A stretch of 32,104 nucleotides of DNA from Methylobacterium sp. (GTDB lineage Bacteria > Pseudomonadota > Alphaproteobacteria > Rhizobiales > Beijerinckiaceae). The stretch spans positions 1 to 32,104 of the forward strand of contig PNLY01000067.1 of the NCBI GenBank assembly GCA_013823325.1, given 5' to 3'. The number at the start of each line of letters is the position of its first letter. Position 1 is the stretch's first letter. The position numbers and the translations under genes are program-made. Positions 7,955 to 16,120 of this stretch are shown piece after piece. The notes beneath the pieces were generated by a model, which did not search any database, was not told the origin of the DNA, and worked only from the letters and a program-made list of their open reading frames with translations.

Positions 7955-8823
7955 CCGGCCCGATCCTGTCGCTGCGCGGCGTCTCGAAATCCTTCCCGCA
8001 AGGCGGGCTGCTCGACCGTCTGCTCGGACGCGATAGCCGGCTCGTCGCGCTCGACGATGTCAGCCTCGACGTCATGCGCGGCGATGTTGTGGGTATCGTC
8101 GGCGAGAGCGGCTCGGGCAAGTCGACTTTGGCCGGCCTCGCGGTCGGGCTGGCGCGGCCGACCTCCGGCGAGGTTCTGCTCGACGGCCAGTCGATGGCGG
8201 AGCTGATGCGCGACCATGCCGGGTCGTGGCGCCGGCGCGTGCAGATGGTCTTCCAGGATTCGAGCAGCGCGTTGAACCCGCGCAAGAGCGTGGCGCGGTG
8301 CCTTGGCGAGACGCTGGCGCTACTTGGCGTGCCCAGGGCGCAGCGCGATAGCGAGATCGCGGATCTGCTGACGCTGGTCGGGCTCGGTCCCGAGATCGGG
8401 CCGCGTTTGCCGCATGAACTCTCCGGTGGCCAGCGCCAGCGCATCGGCCTGGCGCGGGCGCTGGCGATGAAGCCGGAGGTGCTGATCGCCGACGAGCCGG
8501 TCTCGGCGCTCGACGTCTCGCTGCAGGCGCAGGTGATCAATCTCCTGTCGCGCCTCACTCGCGATCTCGGCCTGACCCTCGTCTTCATCAGCCACGACCT
8601 TGCTCTGGTGCGCACGCTGTGCAGCCGCATCGTCGTGATGCGCAAGGGCGCGATCGTCGAGCAGGGGCCGTGCCTCGAAATACTCGACCGGCCACAGCAT
8701 CCCTACACCCAAGCCCTCATCGCCGCCGTGCCGAAGGGCCTCGCCGGCCGGCGCACGCCGTTGCCGGTTCGCGCCGGTGTGGCGGTTCCAGAAACCCGGG
8801 AAGACATCCATGGCGCAGCATAG
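7951..8823 (+). CDS. ABC transporter ATP-binding protein, DppF-like, short C-terminus
   Basis: Second ATPase of the importer, 290 residues. Walker A GESGSGKST at 51-59, Q-loop VFQDSSSALNPRKS, signature LSGGQRQRIGLA, Walker B VLIADEPVSALD and H-loop FISHD are all intact. It carries the QHPYTQALIAAVP motif common to this family but then ends after about 25 more residues without the cysteine-containing extension that many OppF/DppF proteins have. The start overlaps the DppD stop by 4 nt, and the last 14 nt overlap the hydantoinase subunit gene. Loss of the tail seems tolerated in this branch and I do not regard the gene as broken. Confidence 0.93.
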   Translation: MTGPILSLRGVSKSFPQGGLLDRLLGRDSRLVALDDVSLDVMRGDVVGIVGESGSGKSTLAGLAVGLARPTSGEVLLDGQSMAELMRDHAGSWRRRVQMVFQDSSSALNPRKSVARCLGETLALLGVPRAQRDSEIADLLTLVGLGPEIGPRLPHELSGGQRQRIGLARALAMKPEVLIADEPVSALDVSLQAQVINLLSRLTRDLGLTLVFISHDLALVRTLCSRIVVMRKGAIVEQGPCLEILDRPQHPYTQALIAAVPKGLAGRRTPLPVRAGVAVPETREDIHGAA

Positions 8824-10885
8824 CTACCGGATCGGCATCGACATCGGCGGCACCTTCACCGATGTCGTGGTCGCGCGCGACGACGGGCTGATCGAGACCC
8901 GCAAGGTGCCGTCCACGCCGGACGACTACAGCCGCGGCATCGCCCAGGCGCTGAAGGCGCTGGTCGAGGACTACCAGACCACGCCCGACCGCATCACCGG
9001 CATCGTGCATGCGACCACCGTCGCGACCAATGCGATCCTCGAATACAAGGGCGCCCGCACCGGCCTGCTGACGACCGCCGGCTTCCGCGATGTGCTCGAG
9101 ATGCGCCGCCTGCGCATCCCGGTGCTCTACGACCTGCAATACGACAAGCCGAAACCGCTGGCGGCGCGGCGCCTGCGGCTGGAAGTCAATGAGCGGCTGG
9201 GGCCCGACGGCTCGGTACGCGTGCCGCTTTCGCGAGAGGATGTCGTCGCGGCCGCCCGGCGCTTCCGCGAGGAGGGCGTCGAGGCTGTCGCGGTCAGCTT
9301 CCTGCACGCCTACGCCAATCCGCAGCACGAGATCGAGGCCGAGGACATCCTGCGCGCCGAGCTCGGCGAGGGCGTCTATATCTGCCGCGGCTCGGAGATC
9401 CTGCCGGAGATCCGCGAATACGAGCGCACCTCGACCGTCGTGGTGAACGCCTATATCGGCCCGGTGGTGCGCAACTATGCCAGTGCACTGACGGCGCGGC
9501 TCGCCTCGATCGGCGTCACCTGCCAGGTCGAGATGATGCATTCCGGCGGCGGGATCATGCGGCTGGGCTCGGCGGTCAAGCGGGCGGCTTCGCTCGTCGA
9601 ATCCGGTCCGGCCGCCGGCGTCATCGCCTGCGCGCGGCTGGTCTCGGGAAGCGACGAGCCCAGCATCATCTCCTTCGACATGGGCGGCACCACCGCCAAG
9701 GCGGCGCTGATCGAGCATGGCGAGCCGGCCCGCACCACCGAATACGAGGTCGGTGCCGGCATCAACCTGTCGAGCAAGCTGGTCAAGGGCGGCGGCTACC
9801 CGATCAAGATGCCCTTCATCGACGTCTCCGAGATCGGTGCCGGCGGCGGCAGCATCGTCGCGATCGACAAGATGAACCAGGTCTCGGTCGGTCCGCAGAG
9901 CGCCGGAGCCTATCCGGGCCCGGTCTGTTACGGCCTCGGCGGCCGGCAGGCGACGCTGACCGACGCCTTCCTGACGCTCGGATACATCAACGATATCGCG
10001 CTCGCCGGCGGCAGCTTTCCGCTCAAGGCCGATGCCGGCCGCGCCGCGCTGAACGACCAGGTGGCGCGACCGCTCGGGCTCGACCTCCAGCAGACGGCGC
10101 GCGGCGTGCTGACGCTGGCGGTCACCACGATGACGCGGGCGGTCAAGGCGGTCTCGACCTATCGCGGCCGCGATCCGCGCCAGGCGACCCTGGTCGCCTT
10201 CGGCGGCAACGGCCCGGTGGTCGCGGCCGAGGTCGCGAATGCGCTCGGCATCCGCCGCGTCATCGTCCCGCGCGCCGCCGGCGTCTTCAGCGCGCTCGGC
10301 CTGCTGCGCTCGGATGTCGAGCAGGAATTCGTGCGGCCGTCGCGGCGGCGGGCGGGCGAGCTCGACGATGCCGGGCTGGAGCAGCTCTTCGCCGAGCTTG
10401 GCGCCGATGCCCGCCGCATCCTCGCGCTCGAAGGCTACGATCTCGCGCAGGCCGAATTCCGCTATGCCGCCGACCTGCGCTATGTCGGCCAGGCCTATGA
10501 ACTGACGGTGCCGGCGAGGCGCCTCGACGTCGCCGAGCTCAACGAACTGTTCCACCGCGAGCATGAGCGCACCTATGGCCATCGCTCGCAGAAGGACGCG
10601 GTCCATCTCGTCAATGCCCGCCTGACGGTGCGCCTGCCGCTCGTCGCGCCGCGCCAGCAATTCGCCGCGGAAGCGCCGATGCGCCGGGCCGACCGGGCTG
10701 TCTCCTTCAACGCCAGCGAATCCGCTGCCTCGATCGCTGTGATTGGCCGGGCCGATCTCGACGCCACGGCCCGGCGCGGGCCCTTCGTCATCGAGGAATA
10801 CGACTGCACCTGCGTCGTCGGCCCCGGCCAGAGCGCCAGGCTCGACGAGGCCGGCAATATCGACATCGCCCTGGAGGCTGCATGA
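8810..10885 (+). CDS. hyuA: Hydantoinase/5-oxoprolinase subunit A (HyuA, ATP-binding)
   Basis: Subunit A of an ATP-dependent cyclic-amide hydrolase, 691 residues from the ATG at 8810. It starts with the ASKHA-type phosphate loop GIDIGGTFTDVVV at 9-21, continues with HATTVATNAILE and GARTGLLTTAGFRDVLEMRR (Hydant_A_N region), has a second nucleotide-binding glycine-rich element (SFDMGGTTAK, near residue 290), and ends with the C-terminal domain typical of N-methylhydantoinases and 5-oxoprolinases. An in-frame ATG 33 nt upstream lies deeper inside the previous gene and adds nothing conserved. It should act with HyuB to open hydantoin, 5-oxoproline or a related lactam using ATP. Family members differ widely in substrate (hydantoins, 5-oxoproline; acetone and acetophenone carboxylases are relatives), so the substrate is open. 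Confidence 0.92.
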   Translation: MAQHSYRIGIDIGGTFTDVVVARDDGLIETRKVPSTPDDYSRGIAQALKALVEDYQTTPDRITGIVHATTVATNAILEYKGARTGLLTTAGFRDVLEMRRLRIPVLYDLQYDKPKPLAARRLRLEVNERLGPDGSVRVPLSREDVVAAARRFREEGVEAVAVSFLHAYANPQHEIEAEDILRAELGEGVYICRGSEILPEIREYERTSTVVVNAYIGPVVRNYASALTARLASIGVTCQVEMMHSGGGIMRLGSAVKRAASLVESGPAAGVIACARLVSGSDEPSIISFDMGGTTAKAALIEHGEPARTTEYEVGAGINLSSKLVKGGGYPIKMPFIDVSEIGAGGGSIVAIDKMNQVSVGPQSAGAYPGPVCYGLGGRQATLTDAFLTLGYINDIALAGGSFPLKADAGRAALNDQVARPLGLDLQQTARGVLTLAVTTMTRAVKAVSTYRGRDPRQATLVAFGGNGPVVAAEVANALGIRRVIVPRAAGVFSALGLLRSDVEQEFVRPSRRRAGELDDAGLEQLFAELGADARRILALEGYDLAQAEFRYAADLRYVGQAYELTVPARRLDVAELNELFHREHERTYGHRSQKDAVHLVNARLTVRLPLVAPRQQFAAEAPMRRADRAVSFNASESAASIAVIGRADLDATARRGPFVIEEYDCTCVVGPGQSARLDEAGNIDIALEAA

Positions 10886-12624
10886 GCATGCGCGAGATCG
10901 ACCCGATCACCCTCGAGGTGATCCGAAATGCGCTCGCCTCGACCGCCGACGAGATGGCGCTGATCGTGATGCGCTCGGCCTATTCGCCCGTCGTGCGCGA
11001 CATCATGGATTACTCGACCGCGCTCTGCGATGCGAAGGGCCGGGTGATCGCGCAGGGTCTGACCCTGCCGATCCAGCTCTGCTCCTTCCCGCGCATCATG
11101 GGCTTCGTCAGGGAGCGCTATGGCGACCGGCTGAAGCCGGGCGATGTGCTGATCGCCAACGACCCCTACGGCTCCGGCGGCCAGCATCTGCCCGATATCT
11201 ACATCCTGAAGCCGATCTTCGTCGGCGGCCGGCTCGCAGGCTTCGCCGCGACGGTGGCGCATCACACCGATCTCGGCGGCATCGTGCCCGGCTCGGTCGC
11301 GATCTACGCGACCGAGATCCAGCAGGAAGGCCTGCGCCTGCCGCTGCTCAAGCTCTACGAGGCCGGCGAGCCGGTCGACTCGGTCTTCCGCATCATCGAG
11401 GCGAACACACGTTCGCCAGTCGAGGTCCTCGGCGACATCCGGGCCCAGATCGCCGCCTGCAATGTCGCGGAGGAGGGGCTGAAGACGCTGATCGGCCGCT
11501 ATGGCGCGCTGGAGCTCGACGCCTATATCGACGCGCTGCACGACCACGCCGAGGCGATGATGCGCGACGTCATCCGGGCCTTGCCGAACGGCGTCTATCG
11601 CGCCACCGACTATATCGACGGCGTCGGCGAGAACCCGCAGCCGCTGCCGATCGTCGCGACCGTCACCGTCGCCGACGACACGATCGACATCGATTTTACC
11701 GGCACGGCCGACCAGGTCGCGGCCTCGATCAACTGCCCGATCTCACTGCCGGAATCGGCGTCCTTCTGCGCGATACGCTGCCTCTCCCAGCAGGACATTC
11801 CGAATTGCGAGGGCTATCTCAGGCCGATCACGGTTCGCGCACCCGAGGGCTGCCTGGTCAATCCGCGCTATCCGGCCGCCTGCGGCGCTCGCGGCGTCGT
11901 CGGCTACCGCGTCTTCGATGCGATCATGCAGGCGCTCGCGCAGATCGTGCCGGAACGGGCCATGGGCGGCTCCGAGGGCGGGCCCTATCTGCTGGCCGCC
12001 GGCGGCACGCATGAAGGGCGGCCCTTCGTGCTCAACGAGATGGTGGTCGGCACCTGGGGCGCCCGCGCCGGCAAGGACGGCATCGAGGGCATCTCCAACC
12101 CCGCCGCCAATCTCTCCAACCAGCCGGTCGAGATGATCGAGGCCGACATGCCGGTCGAGGTGCTGCGCTACGGCCTCGTGCCGGATACCGGCGGTCCCGG
12201 CGAGTTCCGTGGCGGGCTCTCCTTCATCCGGGAGTTCCGCTTTCTCGCGCCGATCCGCTTCGTGCTGCGCGGCGACCGGCGCGACCACCCGCCCTTCGGC
12301 TTCGAGGGTGGCAGCCCGGGCGCTCCCTCCGCTCACATTTTGATCCGCGCCGACGGCACGGAGCAGAGCCTGCCGACCATGCCGATGGAGAGCTTCACGG
12401 CGCGAGCCGGCGACGTCTTCCGCCTGATCGGCGCCGGAGGCGGCGGCTATGGCGATGTGCTGCGGCGCGATCCGATCCGCATCGAGGACGATCTGCGCGA
12501 GGGCAAGGTCACGGCGGAGGGCGCCGCGCGTGATTACGGCGTGGTCTTCGCCGCCGATGGCGCAACAATCGATCAGGCAGCCACCATGCGTCGGCGGGCC
12601 GAACTTGCGGAGGCTAGGACATGA
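10882..12624 (+). CDS. hyuB: Hydantoinase/5-oxoprolinase subunit B (HyuB)
   Basis: Subunit B, 580 residues, Hydantoinase_B family throughout. The start IDPITLEVIRNALASTADEM is diagnostic, followed by MRSAYSPVVRDIMDYSTAL, the NDPYGSGGQHLPDI block, AHHTDLGGIVPGS, and later GGSEGGPYLLAAGG and VPDTGGPGEFRGGLSF with the closing GAGGGGYGD. Motif order and length match stand-alone HyuB proteins, so the enzyme is the two-subunit bacterial form, not a fused OplAH. The ATG overlaps the hyuA stop by 4 nt and the stop overlaps the aldolase-family start by 4 nt. Stoichiometric co-production with HyuA is therefore likely. Confidence 0.93.
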   Translation: MSMREIDPITLEVIRNALASTADEMALIVMRSAYSPVVRDIMDYSTALCDAKGRVIAQGLTLPIQLCSFPRIMGFVRERYGDRLKPGDVLIANDPYGSGGQHLPDIYILKPIFVGGRLAGFAATVAHHTDLGGIVPGSVAIYATEIQQEGLRLPLLKLYEAGEPVDSVFRIIEANTRSPVEVLGDIRAQIAACNVAEEGLKTLIGRYGALELDAYIDALHDHAEAMMRDVIRALPNGVYRATDYIDGVGENPQPLPIVATVTVADDTIDIDFTGTADQVAASINCPISLPESASFCAIRCLSQQDIPNCEGYLRPITVRAPEGCLVNPRYPAACGARGVVGYRVFDAIMQALAQIVPERAMGGSEGGPYLLAAGGTHEGRPFVLNEMVVGTWGARAGKDGIEGISNPAANLSNQPVEMIEADMPVEVLRYGLVPDTGGPGEFRGGLSFIREFRFLAPIRFVLRGDRRDHPPFGFEGGSPGAPSAHILIRADGTEQSLPTMPMESFTARAGDVFRLIGAGGGGYGDVLRRDPIRIEDDLREGKVTAEGAARDYGVVFAADGATIDQAATMRRRAELAEART

Positions 12625-13778
12625 GCAAGGCCCTGTTCGGTGCGGCTGCCCTCAACGAAAAGCTCGTCAATCAGCCTGGCAGCCGGGCGCGGCTGGAGAC
12701 GCCGGCCGCTGTGCTCGACCTCGACCTGTTCGAGCACAACATCGCGCTGATGGCGGAAACCTGCCGCAAGGCCGGGCTGAACCTCAGGCCGCATGCGAAA
12801 TCGCATAAATGCGCCGAGATCACCCGCCGGCAGATGGCGTCCGGCGCGCTCGGCAATTGCTGCGCCAAGCCGGGCGAGTTGCTGGCGCTGCTCGAGGGGG
12901 GCGTGCACGACCTCCTGCTCAGTGCCCCGATCGCGAGTCCGAGGAAGATCGACGCACTGGCGCGCGCGGCGGCGGCCGGCGGGCGGATCGGCGTCGTGGT
13001 CGACCGCGCCGATCTCGCCACCGCCTACGCAGAGGCGGCGCAGCGGCACGGCGCGGTCTTCGACGTGCTGGTCGATCTCGATGTCGGGCTGAAGCGCAGC
13101 GGCGTCGCGACGCCGGCCGAGGCGGTCGAGTTGGCGCGGCTGGTCTCCGGGCTGGATGGGCTGCGCTATCGCGGCGTGCAGGCCTATCAGGGCCGCGTCC
13201 AGCATATCGACGATTTCGCCGCGCGCCGCATCGCCAACCGGGAGATGGGCCGGCTGCTCGCTGCCATGATCGAGGCGCTGCGCGAGGCCGGCTTCGCGCC
13301 CGAGATCGTTTCGGGCGGCGGCACCGGCAGCCATCTCCTCGACGGCGAAGACCAGTTGTTGACCGAGATCCAGGCGGGCTCCTATGTCTTCATGGACGAG
13401 GCCTATGGCAGCGTCGACATGCATGGCCGCGGCGGGCCGGAGTTCAAGCCGGCACTGCGAATCGCCGTCAGCGTGATCGGCCACAGCTCGCTTGGCTTCG
13501 CCATCACCGATGGCGGCAGCAAGAGTTTTGCGCTCGACGGGCCACCTCCGCGCGTGTTCCTGAACGGCGAACTGGTCGGCCGGATCGAATGGTGCGGCGA
13601 CGAGTTCGGCCGCATCCTGCCATCGGAAGGGCAGGGCACCTTGCCGATCGGCACGGTGGTCGAATGCACGGTCCCGCATTGCGACCCGACGATCAACCTG
13701 CACGATATCCTGCATGTGGTGCGCGGGGCCGATCTGGTGGCGCAATGGCCGGTCGAGGCCCGCGGCCGCGCCGATTGA
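12621..13778 (+). CDS. D-threonine aldolase / D-serine dehydratase-family PLP enzyme
   Basis: Fold-type III PLP enzyme of the alanine-racemase-N plus D-serine-dehydratase-like (DSD1/D-threonine aldolase) family, 385 residues. The PLP-binding lysine is expected at K60 in RPHAKSHK. A glycine-rich phosphate-binding stretch (VSGGGTGSH) lies near residue 235, and the C-terminal metal site is seen as HCDPT with H353 and D355, close to the His/Asp pair that binds Mn in known D-threonine aldolases. It would split D-threonine-like beta-hydroxy amino acids to glycine plus an aldehyde, or deaminate them. It is the last gene of operon A. Its pairing with HyuAB suggests that the imported compound yields a D-amino acid or beta-hydroxy amino acid. 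Aldolase versus dehydratase cannot be settled by eye. Confidence 0.85.
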   Translation: MSKALFGAAALNEKLVNQPGSRARLETPAAVLDLDLFEHNIALMAETCRKAGLNLRPHAKSHKCAEITRRQMASGALGNCCAKPGELLALLEGGVHDLLLSAPIASPRKIDALARAAAAGGRIGVVVDRADLATAYAEAAQRHGAVFDVLVDLDVGLKRSGVATPAEAVELARLVSGLDGLRYRGVQAYQGRVQHIDDFAARRIANREMGRLLAAMIEALREAGFAPEIVSGGGTGSHLLDGEDQLLTEIQAGSYVFMDEAYGSVDMHGRGGPEFKPALRIAVSVIGHSSLGFAITDGGSKSFALDGPPPRVFLNGELVGRIEWCGDEFGRILPSEGQGTLPIGTVVECTVPHCDPTINLHDILHVVRGADLVAQWPVEARGRAD

Positions 13779-14038
13779 TCCAGAGCCGCCGGATGCGAGG
13801 CCGTCGCAGCTATACCAAGGTATCGGCCGCGATCCCATCGTCCGATTGATCGCCATCGCCTTGAGGCGCAGAGAGGCCTTGTCTTCGCGGCAATGACCGC
13901 GAAGCGCTCTCGCAACTACCGGCTTTCCGTCGCAGCGACGTGGCCATGCCGACCGATCGCGCGCAGCAATCGCTGCCGCGCGTGTCGTCATGCGCGCTCG
14001 CTCCTCGGACGGCCCCACCGGGATCGAAGAGGTGGGCC
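13779..14038. other. Intergenic region after operon A
   Basis: 260 nt without a convincing gene. It contains a small dyad (atacc-aa-ggtat, 13812-13823), a perfect 8-bp hairpin at 13883-13904 that may end operon A, and the ribosome-binding site of the small gene that follows. I see no clear promoter boxes. Open stretches on both strands here have no recognisable protein character. Confidence 0.5.
13883..13904 (+). terminator. Hairpin downstream of operon A
   Basis: cttcgcgg (13883-13890), loop caatga, ccgcgaag (13897-13904): a perfect 8-bp stem. It lies about 105 nt after the last stop codon of operon A. No T-run follows, so it would be a factor-assisted terminator, an mRNA 3'-end stabiliser, or an operator for the next unit. 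Confidence 0.35.
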
Positions 14039-14278
14039 ATGAACAACGTCGTCGCATTTCGGCATTCTGCAATCTCACGGATACAGGCGCCGGCCGGGCT
14101 GAGCCTGCACCGGAGCAGCGGCGCGCTGATGTTTATGGCCGTGCCGAAGCGGACTCTGGTCGCGAAATGGCACATCAGCGCGACGGATGGCCGCCTGGAA
14201 TGTCGCTGGCGCAGCGAAGGCGGCGAGCGCCGCGACGAGGATGGCAGTCGTGGCTCGTGGCGCAGGCGCGCCGCCTGA
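14039..14278 (+). CDS. Small hypothetical protein (79 aa)
   Basis: A 79-residue reading frame from the ATG at 14039, preceded by aagagg (14027-14032) at 6-nt spacing, which is a good ribosome-binding site and the main reason for this start. The product begins MNNVVAFRHSAISRI, has a tryptophan-containing middle (LVAKWHISATDGRLECRW) and a charged Arg/Asp/Glu tail, with no signal peptide or membrane segment. The middle resembles small conserved Hyphomicrobiales proteins of unknown function as I remember them; I cannot verify this here. It lies 66 nt upstream of the fused permease gene, with a hairpin between, so it may share that transcript. Function unknown; it could also be chance coding. Confidence 0.5.
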   Translation: MNNVVAFRHSAISRIQAPAGLSLHRSSGALMFMAVPKRTLVAKWHISATDGRLECRWRSEGGERRDEDGSRGSWRRRAA

Positions 14279-14303
14279 CCAGATCGCCCAATCCGCAAGT
14301 TCC

Positions 14304-14320
14304 GGCCGCCGCTGGCGGCC
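14304..14320 (+). promoter_or_regulatory. Hairpin ahead of the fused permease gene
   Basis: ggccgcc (14304-14310), loop gct, ggcggcc (14314-14320): a perfect 7-bp G/C stem ending 24 nt before the permease ATG. It could limit read-through from the small gene or shape the permease leader. There is no T-run. Confidence 0.3.
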
Positions 14321-14344
14321 ACCTTCATTCCGCCGAGGTCCATC

Positions 14345-16096
14345 ATGGCGTTCCTGACAAACCGCGAGACCGGGCGCAGCGCGCTCGCCGCCCTGACGCG
14401 CGGCCGCGTCCTTCCCAATCTTTACGACCTGGCGGCTTTCGCACTGCTGGCCGCGCTCGCGGTGCTGGCCTTGCACGGCGCAGCGGCGATGCGCGCGCCG
14501 CTTTCGGGCCTCGCCACCGAGCCGGTCGTGCTCGATCCAATGCTGCTGCCGGACTACGCGCTGCGCACGACCATGCGGATGTTCGCTGCGATCATCGCCT
14601 CGCTCGTCTTCACCTTCATCATCGCGACGCTGGCGGCCAAGAGCCGGCGCGCCGAGATGGTGATCATCCCGGCGCTCGACATCCTGCAATCGGTGCCGGT
14701 GCTGGGCTTCCTGACCTTCACCGTCACCTTCTTCATGGGGCTGTTCCCGGGCAGCCAGCTCGGCGCCGAATGCGCCTCGATCTTCGCGATCTTCACCAGC
14801 CAGGCCTGGAACATGGCCTTCTCCTTCTACCAGTCGCTGCGCACCGTCCCTGGTGATCTCGACGAGGTCAGCCGCAGCTTCGGCCTGTCCTCCTGGCAGC
14901 GCTTCTGGCGGCTGGAAGCGCCTTTCGCCATGCCGGGCCTGGTCTGGAACACGATGATGTCGATGTCCGGCGGCTGGTTCTTCGTCGTCGCCTCCGAGGC
15001 GATCACGGTCGGCGACACCACGGTGCAGTTGCCGGGCCTGGGCTCCTGGCTGGCGCTCGCGATCAAGGAGCAGGATTTCGCCGCCGTGGCCTGGGCGGTG
15101 CTGGCGATGGCGATCGTGATCGGCCTCTACGACCAGCTGCTGTTCCGGCCGATCGTCGCCTGGGCCGACAAGTTCCGTTTCGAGCAGACCGCCGGCCAGC
15201 AGAAGCCGCGCTCCTGGGTGCATGCGCTCGTCCGGCGCACCCGCCTGTTCAAGCGCCTGATGGCTCCGCTCGCCTGGCTCGGCGGCCGGCTGCTGCTGGT
15301 GCGGTTCCGCAATGCGCCGCCGGTGCGCCGTGAGGCCAGTGCGGGGACCAGCAAGGCGCTCGACCAGGTCTGGCTCGTTCTGGTCCTCGGGCTCGGCTTC
15401 TGGGCGATGTGGACCGCCATCACCTATCTCGGGCGGAGCCTGTCTTGGTCCGATGCCTGGGACCCGCTGGCGCGCGGGCTCGTCACCTTGCTGCGCGTCA
15501 CCCTGCTGATCGCCGTCGCCAGCGTGATCTGGATTCCGGTCGGCGTCTGGATCGGCCTGCGTCCGGCCGTCGCCGAGCGCGTCCAGCCGGTGGCGCAGTT
15601 CCTCGCGGCCTTCCCGGCGAACGTGCTCTTCCCCTTCGCGGTGATCGCCATCGTCGCGACCGGCGCCAGCCCCGACATCTGGCTCTCGCCGCTGATGGTG
15701 CTCGGCACGCAATGGTACATCCTGTTCAACGTCATCGCCGGGGCGAGCGCTTTCCCGACCGATCTGCGCGAGGCGGCTAGCGTCTACCAGCTGCGCTCGT
15801 GGACCTGGTGGCGGCGCGTCATGCTGCCGGGGATCTTCCCCTATTACGTCACCGGCGCGCTGACCGCGTCCGGTGGCTCCTGGAACGCCAGCATCGTCGC
15901 CGAAGTCGCGAGCTGGGGCGACACCAAGCTCGAGGCCTATGGCCTGGGCGCCTACATCGCCAACGCGACCGAGGCCGGCGACTTCCCGCGCGTCGTGCTC
16001 GGTATCGCCGTCATGTCGCTCTTCGTCACCCTCTTCAACCGCCTGCTCTGGCGCCCGCTCTATGTGATGGCGGAACGCCGGATGCGCCTCGACTGA
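14345..16096 (+). CDS. Double-length NitT/TauT-type ABC transporter permease (two fused permease domains)
   Basis: Inner-membrane protein of 583 residues, about twice a normal SsuC/TauC permease. Two BPD_transp_1 halves follow one another: the first (about 20-280) carries the coupling loop LDEVSRSFGLSSWQRFWRLE near 171-190, the second (about 335-583) carries LREAASVYQLRSWTWWRRVM near 472-491. The two copies differ enough to be an old duplication-fusion, not a recent repeat. A polar linker rich in Arg and Lys (about 285-340) joins them. One polypeptide could thus form the whole channel. It starts with an ATG after gccgagg and is followed after 24 nt by its ATPase gene. No binding-protein gene lies beside it. 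Nitrate, sulphonate or bicarbonate are the usual family guesses, not demonstrated here. Confidence 0.88.
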   Translation: MAFLTNRETGRSALAALTRGRVLPNLYDLAAFALLAALAVLALHGAAAMRAPLSGLATEPVVLDPMLLPDYALRTTMRMFAAIIASLVFTFIIATLAAKSRRAEMVIIPALDILQSVPVLGFLTFTVTFFMGLFPGSQLGAECASIFAIFTSQAWNMAFSFYQSLRTVPGDLDEVSRSFGLSSWQRFWRLEAPFAMPGLVWNTMMSMSGGWFFVVASEAITVGDTTVQLPGLGSWLALAIKEQDFAAVAWAVLAMAIVIGLYDQLLFRPIVAWADKFRFEQTAGQQKPRSWVHALVRRTRLFKRLMAPLAWLGGRLLLVRFRNAPPVRREASAGTSKALDQVWLVLVLGLGFWAMWTAITYLGRSLSWSDAWDPLARGLVTLLRVTLLIAVASVIWIPVGVWIGLRPAVAERVQPVAQFLAAFPANVLFPFAVIAIVATGASPDIWLSPLMVLGTQWYILFNVIAGASAFPTDLREAASVYQLRSWTWWRRVMLPGIFPYYVTGALTASGGSWNASIVAEVASWGDTKLEAYGLGAYIANATEAGDFPRVVLGIAVMSLFVTLFNRLLWRPLYVMAERRMRLD

Positions 16097-16120
16097 CCCT
16101 TTTCGCAGGAGGATGCCGCC

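Noticed and set aside
8717..10660. 647-codon open frame on the minus strand
   Set aside because: Antisense to hyuA; composition dominated by Arg, Asp, Ala and Gly with no recognisable motif.
13810..14418. Possible minus-strand gene in the gap after operon A
   Set aside because: The translation is Arg/Ser-rich without motifs and it conflicts with the plus-strand 79-residue gene, which has a good ribosome-binding site.
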